Source: Lewinellaceae bacterium (GTDB lineage Bacteria; Bacteroidota; Bacteroidia; Chitinophagales; Saprospiraceae). From it: DNA of 64,000 nt. Location of the stretch: contig JACJXW010000006.1 in assembly GCA_020636405.1 (NCBI GenBank), positions 310,001 through 374,000 of the forward strand, written 5' to 3'. Shown here in pieces: positions 6,967-15,011 of the stretch. The position numbers and the translations under genes are program-made. Numbering within the stretch: position 1 is the stretch's first letter; every line of letters starts with the position of its first letter. Under the pieces are notes generated by a model. The model saw nothing but the letters and a program-made list of their open reading frames with translations. It did not search any database and had not been told where the DNA came from.

Positions 6967-9639
6967 TTAAAATGTTATTGAAAATCCCACATTCAACGTC
7001 CTGCCCAGCAATTTCACCTCATTGCCCAGCACGACATTCTGAGGCGGCTGCTGGCCGAACCCTCCGGAAGAGACCGAATAAATATATTGCCGGTACTTGA
7101 TATTGTCATGGTCGAACAGGTTGAAGACCGAGACGGCGGCGCGCGCCTTCAGGCTGGAGATAGGAAAGTTGTAGCCCACTTCCGCATCGGCGCGGTGGTA
7201 ATCCGGCAGGTATGTAATGAAGTCTTCGATCATGACTTCACGCCGATCCTGTTGCTGGAATCTGGCCAGGTCGGTAAAGGGCCGGCCGCTGGCAAAAATA
7301 TAGGATGCCGAAAGTTCCCAGTGCCCTAGCCGCACCATATTGGCCCATTTGAGTTGGTGGCGGCGGTCGTCCTGAGCAGGAAAGGGTTCATTGCGGTTGA
7401 TCTGCGGATAGTTCTGCGTGGTTTTGCTTAGCGTATAGGCCAGCCAGCCCGAGTAAGGCCCCCAATCTTTTTTGAACAGGATGTCGATGCCCAGGGAGTG
7501 GCCATCACCTCTGAACAAGCGGTAGTCGAACTCCTGGGAAGGCGTCATGCTCCCGGGGTTGAAACCAGGCGCCAGGAGGGCGAAGGCGACCACCCCTTCC
7601 GTTTGTTTGGTATAAAACTCCACATCCAGCTCACCCCCTTTTTTTTGCCAGTTGAAACCCAGCATAGCCTGGTTGGCGTGAGCGATGGGGAATTCCAGGT
7701 CGTCGGCCAGCACCCAGAAGTCGAAAGAACGGCCGAAGCGGTCTTCATAGTTCATTTCCCGAAGGAACTGGTTATATCGGCTCAGGGCGCCCTTTAGGAT
7801 CCATTCTTCGTTGAGGTGGTAGTTCAGCTGAAATCGGGGGGAAAAATATACCTTGCCATCAGGCTGATAATACGTGCTGCGGAGGCCGAGCGTACTCTTC
7901 CACCGCTTCGCCCATTGCTTTTGGTGCTCGAGGAACAGTGCATGCTGTCCGGCGGATTGGCGCCTGGACAGCAAGGGGCTTTGTTCGGCCTCCAGTTTTA
8001 CATCCACCTCATTGCGCAGGAAATTATAACCGCCGGCCAGGGATTCTTTTGGGGAAAGCGCCCACTCATTTTTCCAGTTGAACTCCATCCCCTCCACCTG
8101 ATTGAGCGTTCGGTTATCCAGTGTCACCAGCGAATTATTCTGCATGGGCATGGAGATGAAAGTATTGGTATGCCCTTCGTTTTGATAGGCGGAGTAACTC
8201 AGGCGTACTTCGGATTTAAGATCGGGGCTCCATTGCTGTATTCCTTGCACGCTGAACCCGGTGTTCGCCCAGTCTGCCGTTTCATGATAGGCTTCCCGGG
8301 TAGTGATCAGGTTGCCGCGGTACCGTCGGCTGTATTGTTGTTCATACTGATAATTGAAAAGGTCTTTACTGTAGAAAAAGCTGGCTGCCCAGCTGCTTGC
8401 CGTCGACGGGCGCCACATCCAGCGGGCGTAGGTATCGTAAAAGTTGAAGTCCGGTTCGGCCGTGAGCACGCTACTGCCCGGGCCCGTCCCGTTGCCCAGG
8501 GAACGCACAGGCAGCGGCGTATCATCGTGAATGAGGCCGTACAGGCGGGTATCGGCCACATCCTGTCCGGTAATGCGCCCGCTGAGGGCCAGCCCCATAT
8601 TTTTTCCCAGTGGGGCCGTCAGGTAAGCGTTGGCCATGAGCAGGTTGAGTTCTGCGGAGCCCTGCAGTCCGATGCCCACCGGTTGTTTAGATTCCATTTC
8701 GATAACACCCGCAGTCCGGCCGCCATATTCGGCGGGGAAGGCGTTTTTATACAACTTCACCTCGTCGATCATCACGGGGTTAATGGCGCTGAAGACGCCG
8801 AAGAAATGGCTGATGCTATACAAAGTGATGCCGTCCAGCAGGATCATATTCTCATCGCCGTCGCTTCCGCGAATATTGAGTTCGGCAGAGAGGTCGTCGT
8901 GGGCGCTGATGCCCGGCAGCAGCTGCATTTGCCTGAAGAGGTCGTTGCCGCCCATGAAGGCAGGCAGGCGGCTGAGCTGTTCGGCATTGACCGTTATGCT
9001 TTGGGGGTCTTTTCGGTTGGAAAGGACCGGCGGGCGTTCCGAAACCGTTATTTGTTCGATCTCCTGTACCTGGGGAGTGAGTTTTAGCTTTTGATATTCC
9101 CGGCTTTGTTCGGGGGAAAGCTGAATGGAAAGGGGGTGGTATCCAACGTATTGAGCTTGCAGTTTTATGGGCCTCTGCATATTGGATACCTTCAATTCGA
9201 ACCGGCCGTTCTGATCGGACTCCGCGCCGGAGAATGGTGCTTCGACCAGGACGGCGGCGTAGGGTAGGGGGGCTCCGCTCAATGCATCGGATACCTCACC
9301 CCGAAGCGTGAGGTGCTGGACTGAGCTATGGCTTTCATCTTTGGCCCGGACCAGGACTTCCCTGCCGGAGAGCAGCAGGAAGTCGAAACCGGCGGGTTCC
9401 AGCAATTGGCGCAGGGCTTCTTGCAGGGGAAGCCCGTTGATGTTTTGGGTAACGGTGATCCGGGAAAGGACGTCAAAATCATAGGAGATCTGCAGTTGGT
9501 AGTGCTCTTCAAGTTGTTCCATAACGCTAGAGAGGGAGCTGTTCCTGAACTGCTCCCTGACCCTTATCTCTTGATCCTGGGCCAGGCCGGAAAGGTAGCA
9601 CCCCCAGCCTAACGCGATCAGCACTAACATTCTCCTCAT
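6967..9639 (-). CDS. TonB-dependent receptor with STN signalling domain (FecA-like)
   Basis: Encodes 890 residues with a signal peptide (about 1-20, ending SGLAQ). Residues about 25-110 form a secretin/TonB short N-terminal (STN) domain (SLSSVMEQLEEHYQLQISYD, LPLQEALRQLL), followed by a carboxypeptidase-regulatory-like domain (LRGEVSDALSGAPLPYAAV), a plug domain (about 205-320) and an outer-membrane beta-barrel ending in the aromatic terminus NVGFSITF. In FecA-type systems the STN domain signals to a periplasmic FecR. Here FecR and an ECF sigma gene lie directly upstream on the same strand, so a surface-signalling role is well supported. No SusD partner follows. The ligand cannot be read from the sequence. 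Confidence 0.9.
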   Translation of the reverse strand: MRRMLVLIALGWGCYLSGLAQDQEIRVREQFRNSSLSSVMEQLEEHYQLQISYDFDVLSRITVTQNINGLPLQEALRQLLEPAGFDFLLLSGREVLVRAKDESHSSVQHLTLRGEVSDALSGAPLPYAAVLVEAPFSGAESDQNGRFELKVSNMQRPIKLQAQYVGYHPLSIQLSPEQSREYQKLKLTPQVQEIEQITVSERPPVLSNRKDPQSITVNAEQLSRLPAFMGGNDLFRQMQLLPGISAHDDLSAELNIRGSDGDENMILLDGITLYSISHFFGVFSAINPVMIDEVKLYKNAFPAEYGGRTAGVIEMESKQPVGIGLQGSAELNLLMANAYLTAPLGKNMGLALSGRITGQDVADTRLYGLIHDDTPLPVRSLGNGTGPGSSVLTAEPDFNFYDTYARWMWRPSTASSWAASFFYSKDLFNYQYEQQYSRRYRGNLITTREAYHETADWANTGFSVQGIQQWSPDLKSEVRLSYSAYQNEGHTNTFISMPMQNNSLVTLDNRTLNQVEGMEFNWKNEWALSPKESLAGGYNFLRNEVDVKLEAEQSPLLSRRQSAGQHALFLEHQKQWAKRWKSTLGLRSTYYQPDGKVYFSPRFQLNYHLNEEWILKGALSRYNQFLREMNYEDRFGRSFDFWVLADDLEFPIAHANQAMLGFNWQKKGGELDVEFYTKQTEGVVAFALLAPGFNPGSMTPSQEFDYRLFRGDGHSLGIDILFKKDWGPYSGWLAYTLSKTTQNYPQINRNEPFPAQDDRRHQLKWANMVRLGHWELSASYIFASGRPFTDLARFQQQDRREVMIEDFITYLPDYHRADAEVGYNFPISSLKARAAVSVFNLFDHDNIKYRQYIYSVSSGGFGQQPPQNVVLGNEVKLLGRTLNVGFSITF

Positions 9640-9735
9640 CGGCTCTAGACTTATCTTATGGTAAGGCAGGCCCGTTGCCCGTTGCCGGGCTAACCTTTAC
9701 CTGGATGCGCATGAAAAAGGATCTGGCATCATATC

Positions 9736-10722
9736 TTACTCTGCATTTTCCTCCGTCTGGATGATAACGGCCTTACCCGAACGGCTGGATTTCAGTTTCA
9801 TCGGCCAGCAAACCCGGTACAACGCGCTGTCGAGGGCATTGCGTTCAAAGGATCCGGTATAGGTACGGGCAAGAATGCTGTCCGGGGCATCGATACGGAT
9901 ATCAAACTGCCGTTCCATCTCGGCGAATACTTCCTGAAGCGGCGTGCTGTGGTACTCGAACCGGCCCCTTTGCCAGCCAGGGTTGTTAGTGGCGTCAAAG
10001 GTAGCCCTTTGCCAGTCGCTTTCGGCCCAGTGGGCCATTTGGCCGGCAGTAAGCAACTCTCTTTTGCCCTCGGCGCTCACTTGCACCTGCCCTGTATAAC
10101 ATTGAACATCAAAACGCCCTTCAAAGGTTTTGATATTGAAACTGGTGCCCAAAACGATCACTTCTCCTTTCGGGGTTTCAACGACAAAGGGGGTGCCTTT
10201 TTTTACCTCGAAGAAAGCTTCACCCTCGAGGCTTACCCGGCGGGCAATGGCCCAGGTGGCCTTTTCGTAACGTATGGTGGTCCCCGCATTGAGTTCGACC
10301 GTTGACCCATCCGGAAGGATGTGTTGTGCTACTTGTCCGAAACCATTCTCGATGGTAACGGCGCCATCCGGCCGGAGGAAAAAGAAGGCGATGAGCAGCG
10401 CGAGGGCGGCAGCGGCAGCATAGCCCAGCCAGCGGTAGGGCCTCAGTTGAAATACCTTGGCCCGGACAGCCCTTTCTTCAGTAGCAGCGTCGATCTTTTC
10501 CCAGAGCAAGCTTATTCGCTCTTCGCTCACCGGCGCCTCTTTTATAAGTATGGATTGTACGATCAGGCGAGCCTCTTCCATCTCCTCCCGCTTTTCGGGA
10601 TGCTGGCCCAGCCACTTGTCCCATTCTTCAGGCATAGGGCTGTCGCCGTTCTTTACCCACTGGATGAACGCATCATCCTGGGCCAGCTCCAAAGCATCAT
10701 ATGTCAGGTATTTATCGTTCAT
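9736..10722 (-). CDS. FecR-family anti-sigma factor
   Basis: About 328 residues from the ATG at 10722; a TTG five codons upstream is in frame but less likely. The cytoplasmic N-terminus (about 1-85) would hold the sigma factor. One membrane helix follows (WLGYAAAAALALLIAFFFL), then a periplasmic FecR domain (HILPDGSTVELNAGTTIRY, EGEAFFEV, PFVVETPKGEVIVLGTSFN) and a C-terminal DUF4974-like domain (PLQEVFAEMERQFDIRI, TGSFERNALDSAL). It lies between the sigma gene (58-bp gap) and the STN receptor (96-bp gap), the standard order of Bacteroidota transmembrane signalling cascades. Confidence 0.92.
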   Translation of the reverse strand: MNDKYLTYDALELAQDDAFIQWVKNGDSPMPEEWDKWLGQHPEKREEMEEARLIVQSILIKEAPVSEERISLLWEKIDAATEERAVRAKVFQLRPYRWLGYAAAAALALLIAFFFLRPDGAVTIENGFGQVAQHILPDGSTVELNAGTTIRYEKATWAIARRVSLEGEAFFEVKKGTPFVVETPKGEVIVLGTSFNIKTFEGRFDVQCYTGQVQVSAEGKRELLTAGQMAHWAESDWQRATFDATNNPGWQRGRFEYHSTPLQEVFAEMERQFDIRIDAPDSILARTYTGSFERNALDSALYRVCWPMKLKSSRSGKAVIIQTEENAE

Positions 10723-10780
10723 TTTTTTTAAGCTCAAACTAAATTCCTATATAAAAGAGGCGGCATTCTGTTTTTTGTAC

Positions 10781-11359
10781 TTAATAAAGGCCAAAAAAAA
10801 TCCAAAATCCAATCCACCACCCTTGGATCAGCAAATCTTTCAGGCGGCTGATGGCCGAATGGGCCAGGTTGCGCACCGACTGGTAGCTGATGTCCATGGC
10901 CTTTCCGATGTCTTCGTAACTCATACCTAGTTGGTACTTCAGGTAGATGGCTTCCTTCTGGCGAGGGCTGAGTTGTTCGAGGGCGTCCTTTAGTTTAAGG
11001 TTTCGCTCGTGGGATAATTCCCGGGCGGCGATCTGCTCGTCGATGGCTATTTCACAGTCGAACTGATATTCTGCCGGTTCTGCCGAAGTTTCGTGTTTTT
11101 GCTGCCGGCTCAGCTGGCGGACTATCCGCCGCCGCATGGCCACCAGTAGGTAGCTTTGTACGGAAGATACCTCTCCCAACTGTTGTCGCCGTTGCCAGAG
11201 GTCGATAAACAAGTCCTGAAGGCAGTCTTCCACCAATTGCTGGTCGGTGGAGAACTTGTTGCCGTACTGCAGCAATACCGGGGCATGAGCCCGGTAGAGC
11301 GTTTCCAGTGCGGCTTTTTGCCCCTTCCGCAATTGTGACCAGAGTAGTGCTTCTGACAT
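10781..11359 (-). CDS. ECF RNA polymerase sigma factor (FecI/RpoE type)
   Basis: 192 residues from the ATG at 11359 (MSEALLWSQL); the longer frame to 11392 would start inside the promoter box. Region 2 (about 20-90) includes DCLQDLFIDLWQRRQQ and SYLLVAMRRRIV. Region 4 (about 125-180) includes LSPRQKEAIYLKYQLGMSYEDIG and the helix-turn-helix DISYQSVRNLAHSAI. It is transcribed first in the sigma-FecR-receptor cascade and would be released or activated by FecR upon receptor signalling. Its promoter matches the housekeeping consensus, so its own expression need not be auto-regulated. Confidence 0.94.
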   Translation of the reverse strand: MSEALLWSQLRKGQKAALETLYRAHAPVLLQYGNKFSTDQQLVEDCLQDLFIDLWQRRQQLGEVSSVQSYLLVAMRRRIVRQLSRQQKHETSAEPAEYQFDCEIAIDEQIAARELSHERNLKLKDALEQLSPRQKEAIYLKYQLGMSYEDIGKAMDISYQSVRNLAHSAISRLKDLLIQGWWIGFWIFFGLY

Positions 11360-11380
11360 GGTGGCCTTCGTTGTGCAGGG

Positions 11381-11412
11381 CAAAAATAGCAATTCGAAGT
11401 TCCTGATTCAAA
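11381..11412 (-). promoter_or_regulatory. Promoter of the ECF sigma gene
   Basis: On the minus strand TTTG (11412-11409), a 20-base spacer and TATTTTTG (11388-11381) match the Bacteroidetes primary-sigma consensus exactly. The expected start point lies about 15 bases before the ATG at 11359. Confidence 0.65.
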
Positions 11413-11519
11413 GCGAGGCCCGAATAGATAAAAAAAAGTCAAATAAAGTTCAGTACAAACCGGCTTCTCCCTGCTCCTATTATTGAAATTAAATTACTCA
11501 ACTCTAAAAATTAAAGGAA

Positions 11520-12719
11520 ATGTTAAAGCAATCTATTAAGTGGAGTTGGATCCTGATCTTGGCGGCAGCTGCTTTTGTGGTAGCGTGCGATCAGGAACAA
11601 GTAGATAGCCTTACTGCTGAAAACGAATTTATTGATACTCGTGGTGTTTCCAATGTGGACCTGGTCGCTCTTGAAGTAGACGGCATGGAGCACGGCCCGC
11701 GTTGTTTCACCCTGCAATTCCCGGTAACGGTCCTTTATCCCAATGGTGATGATGAAATTGTCTATGATGCAGAGAGCCTTCGCGGCTTGTTCCTCACCTG
11801 GCGGGAAGAGAACCCCAATTCAATGGAGCGTCCTACGCTAGCTTATTCGTACACGATTATCATGAACGATGACGGATCCGAAGTACTGATCACCAGCCGC
11901 GAAGACCTGCTGGCAGTACTGGCCGAGTGCCGGGCCAATGCACCGGGTAATGGCCCCGGGCAAGGTGGCCCCGGACATGGCCCCGGACACGGAGGCCCCG
12001 GACATAGCCCCGGACATTACGCCCCGGGTTTCGGATTCGACAGCCCGTGCTTCAGCCTTGATTATCCCGTCATTGTAAGCCTGCCGGGAGAAGATCCGCT
12101 GCAAGTGTTTACCGAAGAAGAACTGAAGGCTGCCATCCGTACCTGGCGGGAAGCTAATCCTGGCCCTACCGATGAGCGCCCCTCTCTGGTCATGCCTTAC
12201 ACTGTGATTTTAGATGACGGCACACCCTTTACAGTTGAGGATGAAGCCGGCCTGGAAACCTTACACGAGATGTGCCGGGTATTCAGCCCATGCACCTGCG
12301 GCTCTCACGGCCCAGGTTATGGCCCGGGTAACGGCCCTGGCAATGGCCCAGGTAACGGCCCAGGTAATGGTCCGGGCAACGGTCCGGGCAACGGCCCAGG
12401 CAACGGTCCAGGTAATGGCCCTGGCAACGGCCCTGGTAACGGATCAGGTTTTAACGGCCCTGGTTTTAACGGCCCCGGCCCGATCTGCTTCCGCCTTTCA
12501 TTTCCGGTGACGGTGATCCTTCCCAACGGAAATGAAGTAGTAGCGAATGGCAGGTTGGCCCTGATGCGCATCCAGAAAAGATGGAGAGAACAGTACATGG
12601 GAAGCAATGAACATCCCACGCTGGGCTTCCCCTTCACCGTTATTCTCGATGACGGCACGGAACAAGTGATCGACGACCAGGTAGAGTTGGATGAACTTCT
12701 CGAATCCTGTGCGGGCTAG
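11520..12719 (+). CDS. Lipoprotein with three repeated domains and Gly-Pro-rich linkers
   Basis: Encodes 399 residues with a lipobox (FVVAC, Cys about 23). Three homologous domains of about 75 residues span roughly 62-137, 177-252 and 329-397. Each begins C-F-x-L-x-F/Y-P-V, has an xxP-x-L-x-x-x-Y/F-T-x-I-x-x-D-D-G centre, a TWREENP/TWREANP/RWREQYM helix, and ends near a second Cys, so each may hold one disulphide. They are joined by linkers of GPGHG-type and, before domain 3, about ten consecutive GPGN units. I know no named family for the domain. The gene is divergent from the ECF sigma gene, so it may be a target of that cascade (inference). Linker DNA is a degenerate 12-bp tandem repeat. 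Confidence 0.85.
   Translation: MLKQSIKWSWILILAAAAFVVACDQEQVDSLTAENEFIDTRGVSNVDLVALEVDGMEHGPRCFTLQFPVTVLYPNGDDEIVYDAESLRGLFLTWREENPNSMERPTLAYSYTIIMNDDGSEVLITSREDLLAVLAECRANAPGNGPGQGGPGHGPGHGGPGHSPGHYAPGFGFDSPCFSLDYPVIVSLPGEDPLQVFTEEELKAAIRTWREANPGPTDERPSLVMPYTVILDDGTPFTVEDEAGLETLHEMCRVFSPCTCGSHGPGYGPGNGPGNGPGNGPGNGPGNGPGNGPGNGPGNGPGNGPGNGSGFNGPGFNGPGPICFRLSFPVTVILPNGNEVVANGRLALMRIQKRWREQYMGSNEHPTLGFPFTVILDDGTEQVIDDQVELDELLESCAG
12310..12480 (+). repeat. 12-bp tandem repeat encoding GPGN units
   Basis: About a dozen in-frame copies of a 12-base unit of the form GGCCCAGGTAAC encode the Gly-Pro-Gly-Asn linker between domains 2 and 3 of the lipoprotein. Third-codon positions vary between copies, so the amino-acid pattern is kept while the DNA drifts. 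A shorter, less regular Gly-Pro-His stretch lies at about 11941-12030. Confidence 0.85.
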
Positions 12720-12771
12720 AAGCCAGGCCATCCAATTCATTAGATTAGAATCGCACCAATCTTAATGCAAC

Positions 12772-12861
12772 GCGGATGACGCGGGCCCACGGCGTTTTCC
12801 CAGATAGGGTTTCCCAAAGAAACAATATCTGCGAATATCCACCGGTGCCCGCGTCATCCGC
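12772..12861. repeat. Inverted-repeat element with 15-bp arms
   Basis: GCGGATGACGCGGGC at 12772-12786 recurs as its exact complement at 12847-12861, separated by 60 bases that hold a smaller GTTTC/GAAAC hairpin. The element fills the gap between the lipoprotein and the second two-component operon. It resembles the REP-like GCGGATGACGCGG intergenic repeats I recall from some Bacteroidota genomes, but a genome-wide comparison is needed. It may act as terminator for the upstream gene. Confidence 0.5.
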
Positions 12862-12882
12862 ATTCTATTTTGTTACTTCAAA

Positions 12883-12910
12883 TTTGCATCAAAATCCTTT
12901 CCTACCTTTG
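12883..12910 (+). promoter_or_regulatory. Possible promoter of the second two-component operon
   Basis: TACCTTTG at 12903-12910 fits the TAnnTTTG -7 box. A TTTG lies at 12883-12886, but the 16-base spacer is shorter than the usual 19-21. The start codon is only eight bases beyond the box, so the transcript would be nearly leaderless. Confidence 0.4.
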
Positions 12911-12918
12911 TAGCTGTT

Positions 12919-13596
12919 ATGAAGCTACTGATCGTTGAAGATGAAAAGGCCTTGTCGGACAATATCCGCGCTTACCTGTCCCGGGGTGATATGGTCTGTG
13001 AAGCGGCTTTCAATTTTGAGGAAGCACAGGACAAACTCTTATCCTTTGATTATGATATCGTTCTTCTCGACATCATGCTGCCCGATGGTAACGGGTTGAA
13101 TCTGTTGCGCCTTCTTAAGCGCCTGCAACCTGAGACGGGGGTATTGATCATCTCCGCCAAAAATGCCCTGGACGACAAGGTAATGGGGTTGGAACTGGGC
13201 GCCGACGACTACCTGACCAAACCTTTTCACCTCCCGGAGTTGAATGCCCGCCTCAACGCAATATTCCGCCGCCGAAAATTTCAGGGGCATAAGATCCTTG
13301 AATTCCAGGAAATAAAGGTTAATACGGATACCCACGATGTGCTTGTACATGATACGGCGCTGGTACTGACCGTCAAGGAGTACGAACTGCTGCTGTTCTT
13401 TATCGCTAATAAAAACCGCGTGCTGACCAAACAGGCCATTGCCGAACACCTTTGGGGCGATAATGTGGACCTCCTGGATTCTTTCGACTTTGTCTATCAG
13501 CACATCAAGAACCTGCGCAAGAAGATATCCGCTGAAGGTGGAGCGGATTACATCAAAACGATCTACGGGCTGGGCTATAAATTCAGTGCAGACTAA
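12919..13596 (+). CDS. OmpR/PhoB-family response regulator
   Basis: Encodes 225 residues. The receiver domain begins MKLLIVEDEKAL with the acidic pair near residues 8-9, the phosphoacceptor Asp in VLLDIMLPDGNG (about 51), the Ser/Thr position in LIISAKN and the Lys in YLTKPFH. The C-terminal winged helix (about 125-222) includes LTVKEYELLLFFIANKNRVLT and FDFVYQHIKNLRKKI. The kinase gene follows after 9 bases. A beta-barrel receptor gene lies just downstream and is the obvious candidate target. Confidence 0.94.
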   Translation: MKLLIVEDEKALSDNIRAYLSRGDMVCEAAFNFEEAQDKLLSFDYDIVLLDIMLPDGNGLNLLRLLKRLQPETGVLIISAKNALDDKVMGLELGADDYLTKPFHLPELNARLNAIFRRRKFQGHKILEFQEIKVNTDTHDVLVHDTALVLTVKEYELLLFFIANKNRVLTKQAIAEHLWGDNVDLLDSFDFVYQHIKNLRKKISAEGGADYIKTIYGLGYKFSAD

Positions 13597-13605
13597 AAAC
13601 GTGGT

Positions 13606-14865
13606 ATGAACCTGATCACCAAAACTACGCTGTTTTATCTGCTGGTCGCGATGCTGGTCTTCGGCCTCGGCGGAGTTCTGACCTTCTATCTGGTGCAAAA
13701 GGAGGTGCAGCGGGAAACGGATTTTGCCCTTCGGGATCACCTTATCGAGATTACGGAAGAAGTGGAGGAGGGCGTCCCCCTGAGTTTTCTCAAACGAGGA
13801 AAAGTAGACATCACGGATCTGGGTACTGCGCCCAGAGATACTTTTTATTCTCTTTCCGACACCCTGGCGCCACACCCTTACCTGGAGGGGCAATTAGAGC
13901 CCTATCGGAAGATCACGGCTGTCCAGGAAGTCAATGGGCGCTATTATCGGGTCAGCATCACCGATGTGTTCATCGAAACAGATGACATTTATGACGTTGT
14001 AGTGGACATCATGCTGCGCCTGTTTATCATCCTGTGCGTGGCCATGCTCATTTTCAGCTTTCTCATTACGGGCTGGCTGTTCCGTCCTTTTCAGAAAACC
14101 CTGGACCGCATACGTTCCTTTAATCTCAAAGACCAGCAGGTACTGGAATTGCCCCAAACCTCTACCAAGGAGTTCCGGCAACTCAATGCCTTTGTCGCAC
14201 AGATGGCCTATAAGGCGCGGCGGGATTATCTGGCCGTAAAGGAGTTTTCAGAAAACGCCTCCCACGAAATACAAACCCCTCTGGCCATTGCCCGGGGCAA
14301 GCTCGAACTACTCCTGGAAACGCCCGGCCTTACCGACGAACAGCTCGACCTGGTGCAGGCGGCTCAGCAAAACATCAACAAATTGTCTAAACTGGGCAAT
14401 GCCCTTTTGTTGCTTACCCGCATCGAGAACAAGGAATTTGCCCCCAATCAGGAGCCCGTCAATTTCTCCCGAATCACCCAACATTGCCTGGAGAACTTTT
14501 CAGAATTAGCCGGACTGAAGGGCCTGGCGCTTAGCAGCCATATTGAACCCGATGTAAAACTCATTGTTGACCCTACGCTTGCCGATATCCTGGTGGCCAA
14601 CCTGGTGAAAAACGCCATTCGCCACAATATACCCAAGGGATGGGTAGAGGTAAAACTTGACCAGCAAAAGCTGCTGGTCCGGAATACGGGGAATGCTCCC
14701 AGAGTATCGTCAGAACAACTCTTTGAGCGCTTCCAGAAAAGCAACCAGAGCAACGGGTCATTGGGGCTGGGCCTGGCAATCGTAAAAAAAATAACCGAAG
14801 CCAACAGCTTTCAGGTTGCTCACCGATATGCCGATGGTGTACATGAAGTCGCCATCACCTTCTGA
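13606..14865 (+). CDS. Two-component sensor histidine kinase
   Basis: Encodes 419 residues. Membrane helices at about 8-28 and 140-160 flank a roughly 110-residue extracytoplasmic domain. The HisKA domain carries the phosphoacceptor in FSENASHEIQTPLAIARGK. The ATPase domain has an N box (NLVKNAIRHN) and G2 (GSLGLGLAIVKKI), but the G1 region reads VRNTGNAP instead of the usual D-x-G-x-G, and the domain is short. Such reduced ATPase domains recur in Bacteroidota kinases, so the enzyme is probably active. It forms an operon with the preceding response regulator. Confidence 0.92.
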   Translation: MNLITKTTLFYLLVAMLVFGLGGVLTFYLVQKEVQRETDFALRDHLIEITEEVEEGVPLSFLKRGKVDITDLGTAPRDTFYSLSDTLAPHPYLEGQLEPYRKITAVQEVNGRYYRVSITDVFIETDDIYDVVVDIMLRLFIILCVAMLIFSFLITGWLFRPFQKTLDRIRSFNLKDQQVLELPQTSTKEFRQLNAFVAQMAYKARRDYLAVKEFSENASHEIQTPLAIARGKLELLLETPGLTDEQLDLVQAAQQNINKLSKLGNALLLLTRIENKEFAPNQEPVNFSRITQHCLENFSELAGLKGLALSSHIEPDVKLIVDPTLADILVANLVKNAIRHNIPKGWVEVKLDQQKLLVRNTGNAPRVSSEQLFERFQKSNQSNGSLGLGLAIVKKITEANSFQVAHRYADGVHEVAITF

Positions 14866-14880
14866 TTTGTTGTTTGAACA

Positions 14881-14905
14881 TTAAATCTTAAGAAACTGTT
14901 AAATA
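14881..14905. promoter_or_regulatory. TTAA-rich cluster, possible regulator site
   Basis: Three TTAA cores at 14881, 14888 and 14899 lie between the histidine kinase stop and the receptor promoter. TTAA-rich repeats also precede the other two-component locus in this window. A role as an OmpR-type operator is inference. Confidence 0.25.
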
Positions 14906-14960
14906 CCCGAACTTCAGAATTGCTTCAAATTTCCTACAAAATATCATTAGGATTGTCCTG

Positions 14961-14968
14961 TACTTTTG
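14961..14968 (+). promoter_or_regulatory. -7 box of the beta-barrel receptor gene
   Basis: TACTTTTG matches the TAnnTTTG box. No TTTG is present at the usual upstream distance, as expected for a promoter that needs an activator such as the adjacent response regulator. Confidence 0.4.
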
Positions 14969-15011
14969 AGGCGCAAATAAAAATTATATATCCTCGACTT
15001 AAAAAACAACG

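Noticed and set aside
7816..9087. Plus-strand frame of 423 codons
   Set aside because: Lies wholly opposite the STN-type receptor, whose domains are clear; no features of its own.
6967..9639. SusC/SusD glycan uptake pair
   Set aside because: None of the four TonB receptors in the window is followed by a SusD-like lipoprotein.
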